DNA of 64,000 bases from assembly GCA_013365325.1 (NCBI GenBank), contig JABVXV010000076.1, positions 62,001 to 126,000 of the forward strand, in the 5' to 3' direction. The position numbers and the translations under genes are program-made. The stretch comes from Dipetalonema caudispina. Taxonomy: Eukaryota; Nematoda; Chromadorea; Rhabditida; Onchocercidae. Shown here in pieces: positions 12,501 to 25,839 of the stretch. The notes below the pieces were generated by a model. The model was not told the DNA's origin, did not search any database, and was given only the letters and a program-made list of their open reading frames with translations. The first letter of the stretch is position 1; the number at the start of each line of letters is the position of its first letter.

Positions 12501-14208
12501 TTTTTTATTAATTAGCAATGATTACCTGCAATCTTTGATTAGCAATCATTACCTAATGGTGTTTAGCTGATTAAAGTACTGTATCTTAATGATTCAACTC
12601 AAAAGATTTTTTCATGTTTTAGTTTTAAAATTGTTTTTTATCATTAAGTGCATATATTTTTATGATTTTTCACAAATCTAATTGTAAAATTTTGCTTTTC
12701 GTCAAAATGATTAGAGTTATTCCACTCTATCAATCATAAATAGGCGTAAATGACGCTGTAAAAAAAACTATAAAGCGTTTTTTATTCAACTAAACTTTAA
12801 ATCAATAGCAACCTTATAGTATTATCATAGAAAGTTGTATCAAACAGAAGTGTGCTATCATTCGATCTAAATTATATCATTGTCTTATCAAGCATAAACA
12901 AATTATCCTTTGACTTCTATTATATTACATTTACTATACTCTGAGGTGTGCTGAATTTATAATATTTGTTGAAAGTAAAAATATCTCACTGGCAACTATT
13001 TCAATTGAAATTGAAGATATTTACGCTTCTTGAAATAAAAATAGTCTTTTAGTTAAATGCACCAAACTGATTAAAGAATTAAAATATTCAAAATATTTTC
13101 AATGTTATATCCGCATAAATGCTTTTGATACAATGGAAATGTTATTTCTATATTTGATTTTTTCAAAAATTTTGAAAAACATTACTGCGTTGAAATGTTA
13201 TTAAAATTTTAAATGAAATTCTTAAGATTTTAAACTTTTTAAAAAATATATTTCATTCAGTACGGTACAACGTTTTGATTTTTAAACATAAGGAAAACTT
13301 TAAAATATCCATGCATCATGGAAATTTTAAAAACACTGCAAAAATAATTCCCAAAACAAAAATACTTCATTTCCAAAAATTTCATCCCTTTAAAAAACTT
13401 TTTCTGAAAGTGCTAAAACAAAGTATTAGTGGTTAAAATAAGTGAAAAACTCTTTGACCTTTTATAAAAGCTTCAGAGAAAGCCAAATAAATATTAGTTC
13501 GTTTTGTTCCAACATTAAAAGGAGCTTAGTAGTGTATTGCAAGAAGGATTTCGAGTGAATAAAAGTTAAAGAATATTTGAAACGTACTGAATGATGAATT
13601 CGGTTTCTGAATTTTCTCCCAATGTGCAGGCGGCATGATCCAGTGGAATTTTTTCCAACGGTTTTTTTTTCTTCAAGAAATCCATTTCATCTTTATATGA
13701 GGTTAGCAAGTTTTTGCTCTCATCCAATGCAAAAAACATCCGTTTCCGAGATTTTAACAGTGAAAATGCTAAAATTAAAAACTTTCCTTCCAAAATTTTT
13801 CGATTTAAGATAATTTGATTTGTTTGAATTGAAGATTTAAATGTTGAATTTTGAATGTCAACTATAAAAGTATTGTTAAAATAGATTCAAAAATCAAAAT
13901 GAAGATTTGAAAGTCCCATTATTTATTATTGTAGCTCAAAATGATATGCTAATTTATTGCATTAAATTAATTTTCGGTTTTGAATAAAAGTTTTAGGTCT
14001 CGAGTTTAGCATTTATTTCTTGAATTTAGCACTTTTAAAGAGTGAATAAAAATTACGGTTGATTGCTTAGCTAATAAAGATCGTGCTGAGATGTAAAGCC
14101 AAAAAAATTATCATGCAATAAGATTATTATGATACCTCTACCACTGTTTTTAACATGCAAATAACCAATAATTGAATACCAGGCCTGATTCTGTGACACA
14201 GATATCAT
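737..14208 (-). CDS. tbc-2: TBC1D2/TBC-2-type Rab GTPase-activating protein
   Basis: Switches off Rab GTPases; TBC1D2-family members act on endosomal Rabs. Exons seen (5'->3'): 14208-14136, 13768-13588, 11002-10843, 10118-~10053, 9539-9454, 8973-8831, 8578-8495, 8195-8075, ~7620-7505, 6928-6790, 6601-6531, 6258-6069, 5784-5623, 5445-5356, 5028-4825, 4656-4525, 3197-3018, 2602-2468, 1969-1817, 1402-1299, 1093-975, 819-737. The first three encode a PH domain (GYLHVKNSGR, then KSRKRMFFALDE, ending ANKWFNALQ). Exons 8195-6531 are charged coiled coil. Exons 5784-3018 form the TBC domain with the Arg finger (ITLDLLRT) and Gln finger (GYCQGMN), so it should be active. After the TBC, four exons read like beta-propeller strands. 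The start has an in-frame stop just upstream and a good acceptor 29 bases before the ATG. Joins between 10053 and 9539 and around 7620 are unresolved. Confidence 0.87.
3220..3547. repeat. ATT/TTA trinucleotide microsatellite
   Basis: About 330 bp of imperfect ATT repeats with scattered ATC and TTT units, including a long near-perfect block at 3440-3505. It lies in the tbc-2 intron, starting about 23 bp outside the TBC exon 3018-3197. Confidence 0.95.
3670..3718. repeat. two overlapping inverted repeats
   Basis: TGCTAATT pairs with AATTAGCA, and AAATGCAC pairs with GTGCATTT. The arms interleave, so the two 8-bp stems exclude each other. They sit in an unusually GC-rich patch (about 3645-3760) of a tbc-2 intron. 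Confidence 0.6.
7195..7490. repeat. degenerate ~25-bp tandem repeats in a tbc-2 intron
   Basis: Loose repetition of a unit like AATTATCAATTACTTCAAAA on the + strand, with substitutions and variable spacing, roughly ten units. It is noncoding. Confidence 0.5.
9454..10118 (-). other. unresolved Cys-containing exons between PH and coiled coil of tbc-2
   Basis: Exon 10118-~10053 begins SESDCEDNACIKEKQTELAAM. Exon 9539-9454 carries SSLSCCGKHCYREQLFNENS. Between them, about 9880-9790, a frame reading RHLFCRLLEQKNQVCLECNA looks protein-like, but no acceptor joins it without a stop. Clustered Cys/His could be a small zinc site. The splicing here is not settled. Confidence 0.35.
11200..11545. repeat. 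degenerate AT-rich repeats in a tbc-2 intron
   Basis: Repeated blocks of the form AATTAAGAAATAAGAAAT followed by T-runs, roughly 40-50 bp apart, in the large intron between exons 13768-13588 and 11002-10843. Confidence 0.4.
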
Positions 14209-14250
14209 TGCTTATTTCTTCGATGAGACAATCACGCCTGAAAATTTATT
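14209..14250 (-). promoter_or_regulatory. likely spliced-leader acceptor of tbc-2
   Basis: On the minus strand AAATTTTCAG ends at 14238, 29 bases before the ATG at 14208, with an in-frame stop between. This fits nematode trans-splicing and supports the chosen start. No promoter motif was recognised upstream. Confidence 0.5.
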
Positions 14251-15075
14251 ATTTTTTGTCATAAAAAAAAGAAGAAAAAGTTCTTACAACTGTAATCAGC
14301 CACTTTTATATTTTTCTTGAAAAATTTAGAAGGTCAGAAATCCAAATATTTCCCTACTTTTTGGCGATAATTTTGTGAAAATTTTAATCAATTTTAATTT
14401 GTCCTACTTTGCTTAAATTTTAGCATCTCAATATTGATAACGAAAAGAATTTAGGTATTTATTGCTGATAACTTTCTCTCTATTGCTACCATCAGAAAAT
14501 AATTAAACTTGTAAGACCTATTATGCAGTTAAGAATAATTACTAACCAACAATATTGTTTAGATCGTAATTAAAGTTACTATGACAGCGATTAGCATCGC
14601 AATTCAAATTTTTAAATTTGAATATTTGGAAAAAAATTTTGAAATAATGTTTAGCCGAAATTTAAATTAATAGCAAAAGTGTTGGTAGGATATTTTAATC
14701 ATAATTCAATTATCGATAATTATCACTAGTGCTAACAATGATAATAAGAATATAGATATAGCAAAATTATAACTACTGATATGATATCTTTGATGATAGT
14801 TGCAGATTTCTATGAAAATGAAATAATTCTCACGATTTAATAACATCAATAAAATAATAATTTACTTATCTCCTAAGTTGGAAAATATTTAGATGAAAGC
14901 GAAGCAATATATATTTATTTTTATATTTATATATCATTATATGCTATTAATAAATAGCGTGTGAATAAAAATTTTGAAAAAAAAAAATTGGAAGATTTTG
15001 ACGTTTGTGGCGAGGGTTAGTATTGGTATAAAAGCAGCTAAGCTAACATCGTTTTGAGATAGCCTTCCTTTCATC

Positions 15076-15127
15076 ATCGAAATTTGAATTTCTATTTTTT
15101 TATCGAAATTCGAATTTCTATTTCACC
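15076..15127. repeat. 26-bp direct repeat, two copies
   Basis: ATCGAAATTTGAATTTCTAT is followed at once by ATCGAAATTCGAATTTCTAT. The copies differ at one position and are separated by a T-run. Confidence 0.7.
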
Positions 15128-18100
15128 AGATATAATCTCTAGCAATTAATTACTTTACGATATATATGACATCGTAAAGTAACTATTTGGTTATAATTAT
15201 ATTAAGCAGAATAAGACAGTTTGATACGAAGTATATATTGTAAAATAACTAGTTGATAGTGACTATATATTTCTTGTAAAATAACTATTTAATAATGATT
15301 ATATATCACAAATAAATATCCAATAGCGATTATTCTAAATCATTGTATAATTGAAAATCTGTTAATATCACAAGCATAGACATTCGTTTAAAGTACAATA
15401 AGTTTATTTGTATTTTGATTAAAGTTTTTATTTGAAAACATCGAATGAACATCCACAAAGAATAACGCAATATGCATATATTATTAGAAAATTTGTTTTC
15501 CATCTGATCAAATCAATCCAAATCAAATTGAGAAAACCAACATTCTCGCATTTACTACACCTTGCATTAGATAAATAAATCACTAATGAAAGTGTTGAAA
15601 AAGTGAAAAATTTTATTTATAATAAATACTGGAAGTAATGTTAATCGATTGATAATTTAAGAATATTTAATTCTGAAAAAAAAAAAACTTCTTTAGCTGA
15701 TTAAAAATTATGTGTTGTTAATCTTTATCAATATTTAATACAATATCATGAGAAAAGGTATCACAGGCATAGTCATATTGGAAATGATTGTATTTAATTT
15801 TCTGAATATTTCAAATTGAGTAGGAAGATAACAAATAAGCTAGTCAATAATCGATAGGAAACTCAATTAAATATTTTAATGCTAATAAACGACGATCACA
15901 AAGTTAAAAAATCCTTTTCTGTATAGGATTAAAATAGTTAATGTTCCTCATCATTTTAAGTGTAAGGGAATATGAATGATTGTTATCACAAAAATACTTC
16001 ATCAAATTAATTATGATTAATTAATGCTTAAATGTTTTCAAAAAAAAAGGTTACGTGGAAGGAAGTATAAAGTTAATTTCGCTAATTAATTTTGAATTTA
16101 CAAATTGTCACATTCCCAATAATAGAAAATAGCTTTCTTTGTTTTTGGTATTTTTCTTGCTTTGAAAAATAAAAATTGATAGATGTATGAGTCTTACTGT
16201 CATTTTCTTATAAGCTATGATTAATTTGGATAAATGCGCTTAACGATGAATTTTTTGCTGATAAATTGCTTATCTTCCAAAAATTGTAGTACAATGATGG
16301 TTTACTTATTTACCTATCGTATTCAGTAATTTTAGCCATCGAATTCCACAATCTAATGATGTTCTTTTGGGAACTATAATACATCACAGCAAAATTTCCT
16401 GTTCTGTTTTATAAATTCTTTCATTCCATAATTGTTAAAGCATCCTTTCTTGTCCTACTTGAAAACGTAATTCATCGAATTCCATAACTGAGAAAATCTT
16501 CCGAAAACCATAGTACAGTGATAGCATAATTTCTTATTTTTTTTCAACCATCGAATATCATAATCGATAAAAAAATTTTATGAAATTGATTTCATCAGGC
16601 AAAACTTCTATACGCCTGTAGTGATACATTTATGCGACAATAAAAAAATTACCGATTATTTTGTTTTCCTTTTATGATAATTTATGGAAATTTGTGTAAT
16701 AGTACTACTATGTATGTTAAATTTGTTTTTTCCTCACAGGAAATTTCTCATCCCTCGGGTTTAATAAGAAATAAAACGTAGCTTGCATTATTTCGTTCCT
16801 TTTTTTTTTATTTTCAAGACTCCATAAGATAGCTATCAAAATTTTAATTTACATTTTTTGTTTTTATTATATTTTGTGCAAGTTTCTTCCAATGAAAAAC
16901 ATCAATAATTTTTTACTTTTCCAGAATCTCTTCTTTAAGTTTTGGAAAAAATTTTTCTGGAACAAAAATTTTCGATAATCCGCTAACTTTTGCTGAGGTA
17001 AAAATTTTTAGCGGAATAACTTAACAAGTACGACACAAATAAAAGAAAATTTTAATAAATAAGGAAAAATTTCATGAAAAATAAATTTTTCAATTTAATA
17101 GAGGAGTAGATTAAGATGGATATAGCTAGATTGATTACTTTCCCCTTCATAAAAAAGGAAAAGTTTTGGTTAATAATTAAAGTAAGTGTTGGGGCTAGCA
17201 TTTCAACTTTGATTCTAGCCGGCGCATCAATTTTATTTCGAAGAGTTTATCATGCTGGTTGATAAAATTAGTTTTTAATCACTATCAGAGTTTAATTAAA
17301 GATCCATGGTTTGATTTCTAACTAAACTTTAACATAAACAACGTTTTTTCAAATATTCTTTCCATGTTTATACTTACTTACATTTCCTTTCTTATTTATT
17401 TATTTATTTTTTCAAATTTTTACGGATAGTACAAAAATGTTAATAAAAGCGATAATATTAAGGTGACACAAGCTTGAAGTGCACATAGCTAGAAGTGATT
17501 TATTTCAGATTTGATCGATAGAGAATTTAACAGTTTTAAATAAACTATCTTATCGTTCTATATAGCATCATTTCAAAATTTACACTGATATTTATTTATT
17601 AGATATTTATTAGTAGAGTGCAATTAATATTTTTTGAAAAAAAGTTTGACTAATATTATGTCAGTACTTTAATTAATTGTAAGCAGAGTGGAAAAGATGG
17701 TATATTAAATTCTATACATTGCAAGCTGCTACTGAAAAGCAGATATTATTTTTCATTGTTTCACCTATTGTAGGTAAATTTCGGTAAATTTTGGATCACT
17801 TTCACATTTATGCAATTCAAATTTGATGTCCTTCAAAGTTTAAAAAATCCACCCAGTGATGCTATGTGATTAATTAGCAAATGATACTATAAAATACTGC
17901 AAAATTGATTAAGCTTCGAAATGACACTAAATACAGTAATTTCGGTCCATTTTACCATATCAAATGTGATGATGAAACAATTCATTAAATCTTTGAACGC
18001 GCAAAATTTCGGATTATTTTCAAATTATTTTTGTTTATATTAGGCTAAAATAAAAGTTATCATATTAAATAAACAAAATTCCTATAATGCATCTCTAGAT

Positions 18101-18769
18101 TAATCACTAAATTTCTGAATGTCGCTTTTGAGACTTTGATCGCCAACACCATAAACAACTATGACGATAGAAGGTTCGGTATGATTGGATTATCGGTCGG
18201 ATGTTTTGTTTAAATTGAAAAGATCGAAAAACAATCCGGGGAACGATGCATTGAAGAATTAACCATGATTATTCTGTCGATCCTAATTATACCATGCTAA
18301 TAATTTCAAGCTAGCTTCTCTTTCATTTATTACATTTATCAGATTACGTATTTTGAAATTGTAAATTTATAAATCAAAGAATAAGAGAAATAGATTTTGT
18401 TTCGAAACTATTCATTTTCTTATCATATAATACAATCAAACAAAAACATTAATGGCACTTTTTTCCTCATGGAATTTTAATTAATATTTTTTGAAGTTTG
18501 ATGAAATTTGATAGCTCACATTTACTTTTCTTTCCATCTTAGCATAAAATTGATTTTATTTTAACGTAAATGAAATTTACCTGTCTTAAAGCTAATGAAA
18601 ACTGCTATGAATTAATAATGCAGAATTTATATGAAAAATCAAGCGTAATGAAGCGAGTAATTTTGCGTTTTTCATCCATTAACCAATAAAACACAATTTT
18701 TTATTATATATGCAAATAACAAAAAATGCAAATTGCTTTTTATATATGAGTTATTTCTTCATTATTACT

Positions 18770-19200
18770 TCTGTGAGCATTATTATATTCCATGAGTATC
18801 GCGATGTTCCGTCAGTATTACGATGTTCCATGAGTATTACGATGTTCCATGAGCATTACGATGTTCCATGAGCATTACGATATTCCATGAGCATTACGAT
18901 GTTCCATGAGCATTACGATGTTCCATGAGCATTACGATATTCCATGAGCATTACGATGTTCCATGAGCATTACGATGTTTCCATGAGCATTACGATGTTC
19001 CATGAGCATTACGATGTTTTCATGAGCATTACGATGTTTCGTGAGCATTACGATGTTCCATTAGCATTACGATATTCCATGAGCATTACGATGTTTCATG
19101 AGCATTACGATGTTTCGTGAACATTGTTATATTCCGTGAGCATCGCGATGTCCCGTAAGCATTACGATGTCCCGTGAGCATTACGTAGTTCTATTAACTT
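18770..19200. repeat. 19-bp minisatellite, about 22-24 units
   Basis: The consensus unit is ATGAGCATTACGATGTTCC. The centre is almost perfectly repeated. Two variants recur, GATGTTCC and GATATTCC, plus a few 20-bp units with an extra T. Both edges decay into diverged copies, to about 19270 on the right. The unit is not a multiple of three and lies in noncoding DNA. Confidence 0.93.
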
Positions 19201-20279
19201 TGTAATGTTCCATTAACACTATCACATTCCGGTAAGTTTGCAATGTTCCTTGAGCTATACTATGTTAGCAAACGTTAGAGCATTCCATTTTTTAAATCAA
19301 ATTGATAATGAGATATAAAAAAAAATAAGTTGATGATGAAATTAATTATGTTGTTTTTACAGTGAAATAAAGTTATTTTAATTGAGTCTTCTTTTTTAAT
19401 ACAAATCATTAACCACTCATTCTCAATGATAATGATATATGAATGAATTTTTCTCTTACCATAATATTCAATTGTGTTAATTTATTATAAAAGATTTTTC
19501 AAATGGGAGAGCTCAAGAAGTTTAGCAAAAGAGTGAACAATATGCTCAAAAAATTGCTTAGGAAGAAAACAAATCAATTAATAATACTAAATAAATTTCT
19601 TTTTTAGGATATTTTCACATGAATTATTCTGTTCAATTTAACATTCTACAATAAATTCATTCATTTTATCCTTGGCTAACTCTTCGAAATTTTATTAATT
19701 TCTTTTTGAAATTATTATTTTGATAAATTTTTTTCTCATCTAAATGTATTCCTTCACCATCTGCTATGAATGTTGGATGAGTGAAGCTTCTGAGCGGTGA
19801 AATTTCCAAAAGTTAATATTACAATTAGAAATGAATACCTCTCCTTTTCAGATAATTATTCCTTACATAGACCTTATTATGTTCAGGAAACTTAGAACAT
19901 AAATATTTTCATTTCATACATGTACTAGCAGGACATAAAAGTAATGGAATACGACCAATAACATTAAGTGTTTATCTTTTATTAGTGAGATACATAAAAG
20001 TTGTACTGAATCCTTGAAGAAAAGTAATATAAAAGTTTCCGTTTATTTTTTAAAATGATGCTTCAAAGATAAGTAATAGAAGGTTTCTTCTACACTAGTA
20101 TTTTTACTATTTGGAAAATATCTAATGTAAATATCATCCAATTCAAAGTATTTCAAACAAAAATTTTATTATACATTTATGTGACTTAATTTCTTATAAT
20201 ATTTAATTATTTTTGAACAATGATAAGACAATATTTATCAAGCAATTTGGTTATTTTTAAATGAATTTGTATTGCAATT

Positions 20280-20330
20280 TATATATATATATATATATAT
20301 ATTTATTTATTTATTTATTTATTTATTTGA
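20280..20330. repeat. (TA)n then (TTTA)n microsatellite
   Basis: A pure TA run passes directly into TTTA repeats. Confidence 0.95.
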
Positions 20331-23300
20331 GATATACAAAAGTCTTTGTTTGTTAACATATTTTTTGCTGGCATTAATTTCATACCGTAATTCTTGATTT
20401 TATTTAAAATCTATTCCAATTAAAAATGTATGGATTTATCTGATCTTCTTGAATCTGGAAAGTAAAATACATTATACTTGAAATATAGTGGCTTAAATTT
20501 TCTTTTCATCTACGTCTCTCTATAAATTTCGTCAAGAAAAGAAAATCAATCAATATTGCTATCTTTTACTATCATATTAAATTTGAGCTTATTTTATATT
20601 TTTCCCAAAAATTTGCCATTGTTTACAACTAGAAGTTAAAACTAAAATTGTTTGACTACAACTTGCCGTGTAATTATTTTCATCATATTCTTATTAACCA
20701 TAAAAAAAAATGCATTTATTTTAATTATCTTTTTGAATGACAATTACATTAGTTCTTCCATTTAATTATATTTTTTTTTTCTTTTCTTTCTTTTTTGTTT
20801 CATTTACTTCAGTCATACATTGTTCTCATTTATCATATATTTCGTTATCATTTGTGATATCGTTTATCATGCAAATCATATACTTCAAAGAGATGGCAAA
20901 ATTTTTATTGTAGGGCAGGGAAAAACAAAAATAACTACAATCTTTTGCAAATAATAAATTTAGATTTAACAAAAGTTTAAACAAAAATATGAACTGTCGA
21001 CTAATTAAGAAAGTAACAAAAGTAAATGGGTAAATAAGTGAAGAACAGAACTGATAAAAGTCAAACTTTTTCGTGGAAAGTATACTATATCGGCAGAAGA
21101 CATTAATGATAGGATTATTTAAGAGATTCAAATTGTCAATATATATTTTATTTTTAAAGAGTTCGAATAGCTAAGGATATTTTTAGCTTCATGTTTCTCG
21201 AACATTAGCCCAATTGAAGGAAAATAGTATTGATTCAATTTCAGAAATAAGCCTAAATAGTACATTATTTTGGCATAATTTCCAATTTAATTTAATTCAA
21301 TTCTAATGATGGTAGTTCATCAAATACTTCATCTTAAAGAGATCATAGTACAAAAAAAAAGTGCTGTAAGACTTGATGTGAGAAAAGCAAGATGATATAT
21401 GACTTAAAATAATATCTTGTTTCTAATTGCTTTTAATTGGGTACTGAATAACTTAATATTTTATATTTGAATTTATTGAATTCTCCTTGGAGAGAGGAAG
21501 AAAAAGAAGAAAAAGGATGAAAAAGATCCTTGATCATTGGATTTATTACTTGTTGCTACCAGTCTCTTTTAGCCTCTTTCAAACGATACAGAATTTTTTT
21601 TTTTTTTTCATGATAAATATGATTAAATTATCGGTTGAAGTTTATTTAGTTTTATACTTAAATATCATTTAATATTCTGAAAATAAAATAATAGCATCAC
21701 TTTTTTTTTTGTTCTTCTCACATTTACCACTACCAATAAAAAAACAGAAAACAAAAAACGAAAATAGACTATGTTTAGTAATGTTACCACCTTTTTCCTT
21801 TTTTTTTTTTTTTTTTGGTAATTATCAACTGACGAAAATATCATTAAATGCCAAACGATAACAATAACATCCATTGATTGAAAAAAGATAGTTAATGAAT
21901 TCATTAATTGAAAATTAAATAAGCTGACAAAAGTTGGCACAAGTTGATCAATTCATTTTTTTCATTTCAGTGTAGGCGTATTTAAAGAGGATTGATGAAA
22001 TTCTTGTGATATCGATAGACTTAATGTAAAAAAAGGAAAAAAAAAAATGTCTGATGTCATTGGTGTAAAAAAGATACCTCTGATGACTATATAAAATTAA
22101 ACATTTGGTTAGAAGGCAGTTTAGTAGCCAAATAAATAATGGTTCGCTTCAAATATTGTAATATTATATTTGTTATTAAATTTTTGCATAATTTAAACTT
22201 TTCAAGTAAGAATGGATTTTTTTAAAGCTTCTTACTTTTTCACGAAGTTTTGATTATTTTATCATTTGATAGTTTGAGTTTTATTGTTTCACTAAGTGTA
22301 AATAATATATTTCTCGGAAGTTAGCTGAGATATTTGCTTAATCTCTTTGAAGTACGGCAAATAGCATTTCAGTTGTGCAAATTGTAATTATTTATTAGGT
22401 AGAAGTAAACAACTGTGGATTTCCCACAAATTCATCTACTTTTGGGCTTTTGCCACAATTCTCACATACATAATATAAATAGCATATTAAAATAGCAAAA
22501 AGTATAGTAATTAAGAAAATTCATATTTATGCTATAATAAAGCAAATGGATTTTCTGGTAAAGAAAAAAACTTTTGAATTTTATTTAATGTTTGTTATAA
22601 GTTTAAATTAAACTACTAGTTTGATAATTTGTTTTATTACGAGTAGAAATTAAAAATTTGTATGGGATATTTTACATACTAGTAATTTAAATATAAAAAT
22701 TCATGTGAAATTTTATTATTAGAAAAATAAACGTATATAAACACTTAATGACAATTTAAATTATTTAGGAATTTCCAAAATTTCCATATTTTTCCACTTT
22801 TTTTCCTGCATAGTAGAAAATATTTTAAATTTACATCATAAATTGATAAAAAATAAAACAGCGCCTTTTTTCAGTTTCAAAACAAAGATAATTAGTTTGA
22901 TTAATGTGGATAGTGTAGATTTATTACTGATAAACATATTACCCATCACTCAGTTGTCTATTTGAAAGCTAACAAGTAATAAATGAACTTTTTAAAACAA
23001 ACGTTAACCAAAAGCTTCAAAAAGATGGAATATGACTTAGCTGAAAAGCATTTTCTCTGTTTTGCTCTAAAGAAATAAAAAAATATTCATTTTATTGCGT
23101 CTTTTACTTGGAATATTTGGAAAGTTTTCTAAAAAGAAAAATTTTTAGTTATTTCTAAAAGAAAAAAAAACTTATTCACTTATGAAAATTGCAATTCTTT
23201 TTGCAAACTTCACCCTCATTTCATTTTATACTGAAGCAAATAAAATGAAATTTCAATCATAAAATCTAAACGAATTTTCTTGTTTGATTTGAACCGAAAA

Positions 23301-24247
23301 AAACCAATGTTTTATTGCAGAAAGATAAAAAAAAGTGTAAATATTACTTCTCGTTTCCATTTTCTTTACTTTATTAAAATAATATTAATTAGGACGCATA
23401 CGTTAACGAAGATTGAAGCTATTTCTATTGTATCATGAACAAATCGAATGATTTATTATGTAGTTCAATGTAGGTTGAGTAAAATTTCAAATTCGTGGCG
23501 CAATAGCTTTTGAAATTAACTCCTTAATATGTTTGAATAATACTTCATCTAAAGTGTCAAAATGGCTTACTATCTTGTTGAGCCTATGATGAGGCTCAAT
23601 TTTAGTCATTGCTAAGATTTCATATTATCCATTCTTTAATTATCCTCCCACTTTTATCATCAATACATATCTATACTGAAGGCTAATCATTTGAACTATT
23701 TTCCTGAAAAACAACAAAATCACGCCAATCTGTTATATTCTAGGACCTCCTTTCATTTGAACTAATTTTGACGGGAAATAATTTCACGTCTAATATTTGA
23801 TTCATTAGGAAAAATTAGTCATAGCAACGATCTGCTTGAGCATCTCATTCTTTATTCTTCCTTTTATCACGACGAAATTGCCACCTTATATTTACCTGTC
23901 ATCTTATCTCGTATTGAAATGTAACAAATGCAAAAGAAGAAGTTAGTAAAAATTTAAAGCTAAATGTTAAAAAAATTTTTTGTTCTAATAAAAATTTGAA
24001 TATCATTAAAATTTTTTTTCTCCTATATATGATTACAATTTCAGGTAATATTTTATGCTAACGATATCAAAAGATTCCAATTTTAATAAAAATATTTTAA
24101 TAAAAAGTATTGATTTTCATTTCTGTTTTTCTCTTCATATAGCTAGAAACAAGAATAGATGAACACAAACATTACTGGTACTGAATCATTCCCTTTTTTC
24201 ATTTCCTATTACTTTTCTGGGAGTGACATTTCTGGACAAGTTGGCAG

Positions 24248-25080
24248 TCAATTTATGAAGCGATGAATCTTAGTCTGACGGATAACATCCAAAAAATATT
24301 TGTTCCTGAAAAAGAATCAAAAAATAGAAGTACTAATATTTTTGTCCTTATCCATTTCATTAGTTGGCTGGTTGAGAATTATTCTATGCATACATTACAT
24401 TAATTATTGCGATATTTTATGATAACCTTTGAACTCATTAACCTAAATTTATTAAGAATTTTCTAAATCTCCAATTTGAAATGATTGTATTTGTTTAACG
24501 ATCTTTCAAGCATCATCCAAAAAAAGTGTCATTTAAAATGTGTAATTTCATTTATCACTTAACTAACTTGTTTATCAATCGACAGGATATAAATCTATGT
24601 AACAATGTAAAAAATTTGAATTATATAGCTAATAAAAGACGATTTTATAGGCAGTTCTTTTGGCTTGTATTTTAATTAATTACCTCATTATTGTTAAATT
24701 TTTAGGAGCAAATTAAGGTTTGGCATATATGACGTCTAAATTACCACGGTGCGACGGTGTCATAAATATCAGTTATGTGTCTCATTTGATTATAATTGAT
24801 CAATTTTCTCATTCATCCTAAACTTTCACAAGTATCTGAAGTCTACTAGTTTTATTGTGATAATTAGTTGATTATAGTGACTATTTCTAAGTGTTTTGGA
24901 CTCTGTTATCATCAAATTTTCAAGCGGTTGCTTTTTTTCAACCTCTTGCTTTGTTGGATAATTTAAAAGTTTAAATGGACGATTTGATAAGTTTTCAAAA
25001 TTATGCATTCTGTTGTTTTCTAATTGAAAGATTTCCCTACATATGTCTGTCTTACTCATTTCATTAATAATAAACGACAT
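24248..25080 (-). CDS. small two-exon gene, function unknown
   Basis: Exon 1 is 25080-24830 and exon 2 is 24305-24248, joined phase 2 to phase 2 across a GT-AG intron. They give about 102 residues ending at TGA (24250-24248). The acceptor of exon 2 (ATTCTTTTTCAG) is a near-perfect nematode site. TTCACTTAAG abuts the ATG directly, as expected for trans-splicing. The protein is polar and charged, starts MSFIINEMSKTDICREIFQL and ends VIRQTKIHRFIN. It has no signal peptide, membrane segment or domain I recognise. Its composition is less AT-biased (E, K, R, P, H) than chance frames nearby. It lies head-to-head with nlp-14, 760 bp away. It could be a lineage-restricted gene or an exon pair of something larger. 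Confidence 0.5.
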
Positions 25081-25839
25081 CTTAAGTGAAAAATTTATTA
25101 ATTACTGTGACGACAAGGAAGTTTTTTTTATGGCAGAAATGAGAATAATTAATTTAAATAAGTGCATTATAACTGATTATCATTTTTTTAACTTTTGTTA
25201 TTTATAACTTCAAATGTGTATAAACATTACGTAACATAGCTTGTAACAAATGAATAATAAGTATATCATTAGGATAAATGTGTTAATAAGCAGAAAAATG
25301 TGATTACGAGCAAGATGACATGAATAGAAGTTAGAATGCACAATCTGAAAAAATTATAATAAAAACAGCGTTATTTTTAATATAAATTAATAGTTGAATT
25401 ACATATAATTTAATGCTTAGGTTCGAAAATTGAAGCAATTGGGCTATTTTTAACTTCAATAAGATAAAAAATGAATTACATGAATAAGTTATCTGTTATA
25501 TATCTTGTCTAATTCTGAAAGTTCTGTCTATTTAAATTTTTCACTTAACTTTTACAAAATTTAATTAGAAATAATGTAGTAATATAACATTTCCTATTCG
25601 GTAACAAATTATATCCTTTATCAAAATGAAATTACGACATTACAAGACGAACAATGTTCTTAAATTGTGAATTCATGAAAGTAACATATATTACCACTTC
25701 AATTTGTTATTGTTTATTATTTCATTAATTATTTTATTAATTAAAAAATAAAATGCAGTAACTTTTTCGCTAATATTCTCTCTCTTACATTTAAAGTATC
25801 ATTAAATATATAATTATTACAGGTGTAAAAGAATCAATA
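25081..25839. promoter_or_regulatory. divergent upstream region of the small gene and nlp-14
   Basis: 760 bp of AT-rich DNA between two oppositely oriented starts. Likely spliced-leader acceptors sit at 25081-25082 (minus strand) and at 25822 (plus strand, AATTATTACAG, 17 bases before the nlp-14 ATG). No other motif was recognised. Confidence 0.4.

Larger units (their letters stand above)
14239..24247. other. ~10-kb region with no supported gene
   Basis: Lies between the 5' end of tbc-2 and a small gene at 24248. I found no pair of phase-compatible exons or conserved protein. The ORFs present (for example 20826-21131 on the minus strand) are F/L/I/N-rich and look like AT-rich chance frames. 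Identifiable content is the minisatellite at 18770-19200, a direct repeat near 15076-15127 and a TA/TTTA microsatellite at 20280-20330. It probably also holds tbc-2 promoter sequence. Confidence 0.55.

Noticed and set aside
20826..21131. 101-codon minus-strand ORF, hydrophobic
   Set aside because: F/L/I/N/K-rich as expected by chance in this base composition; no splice sites or homology recognised. A decayed chemoreceptor exon cannot be excluded.
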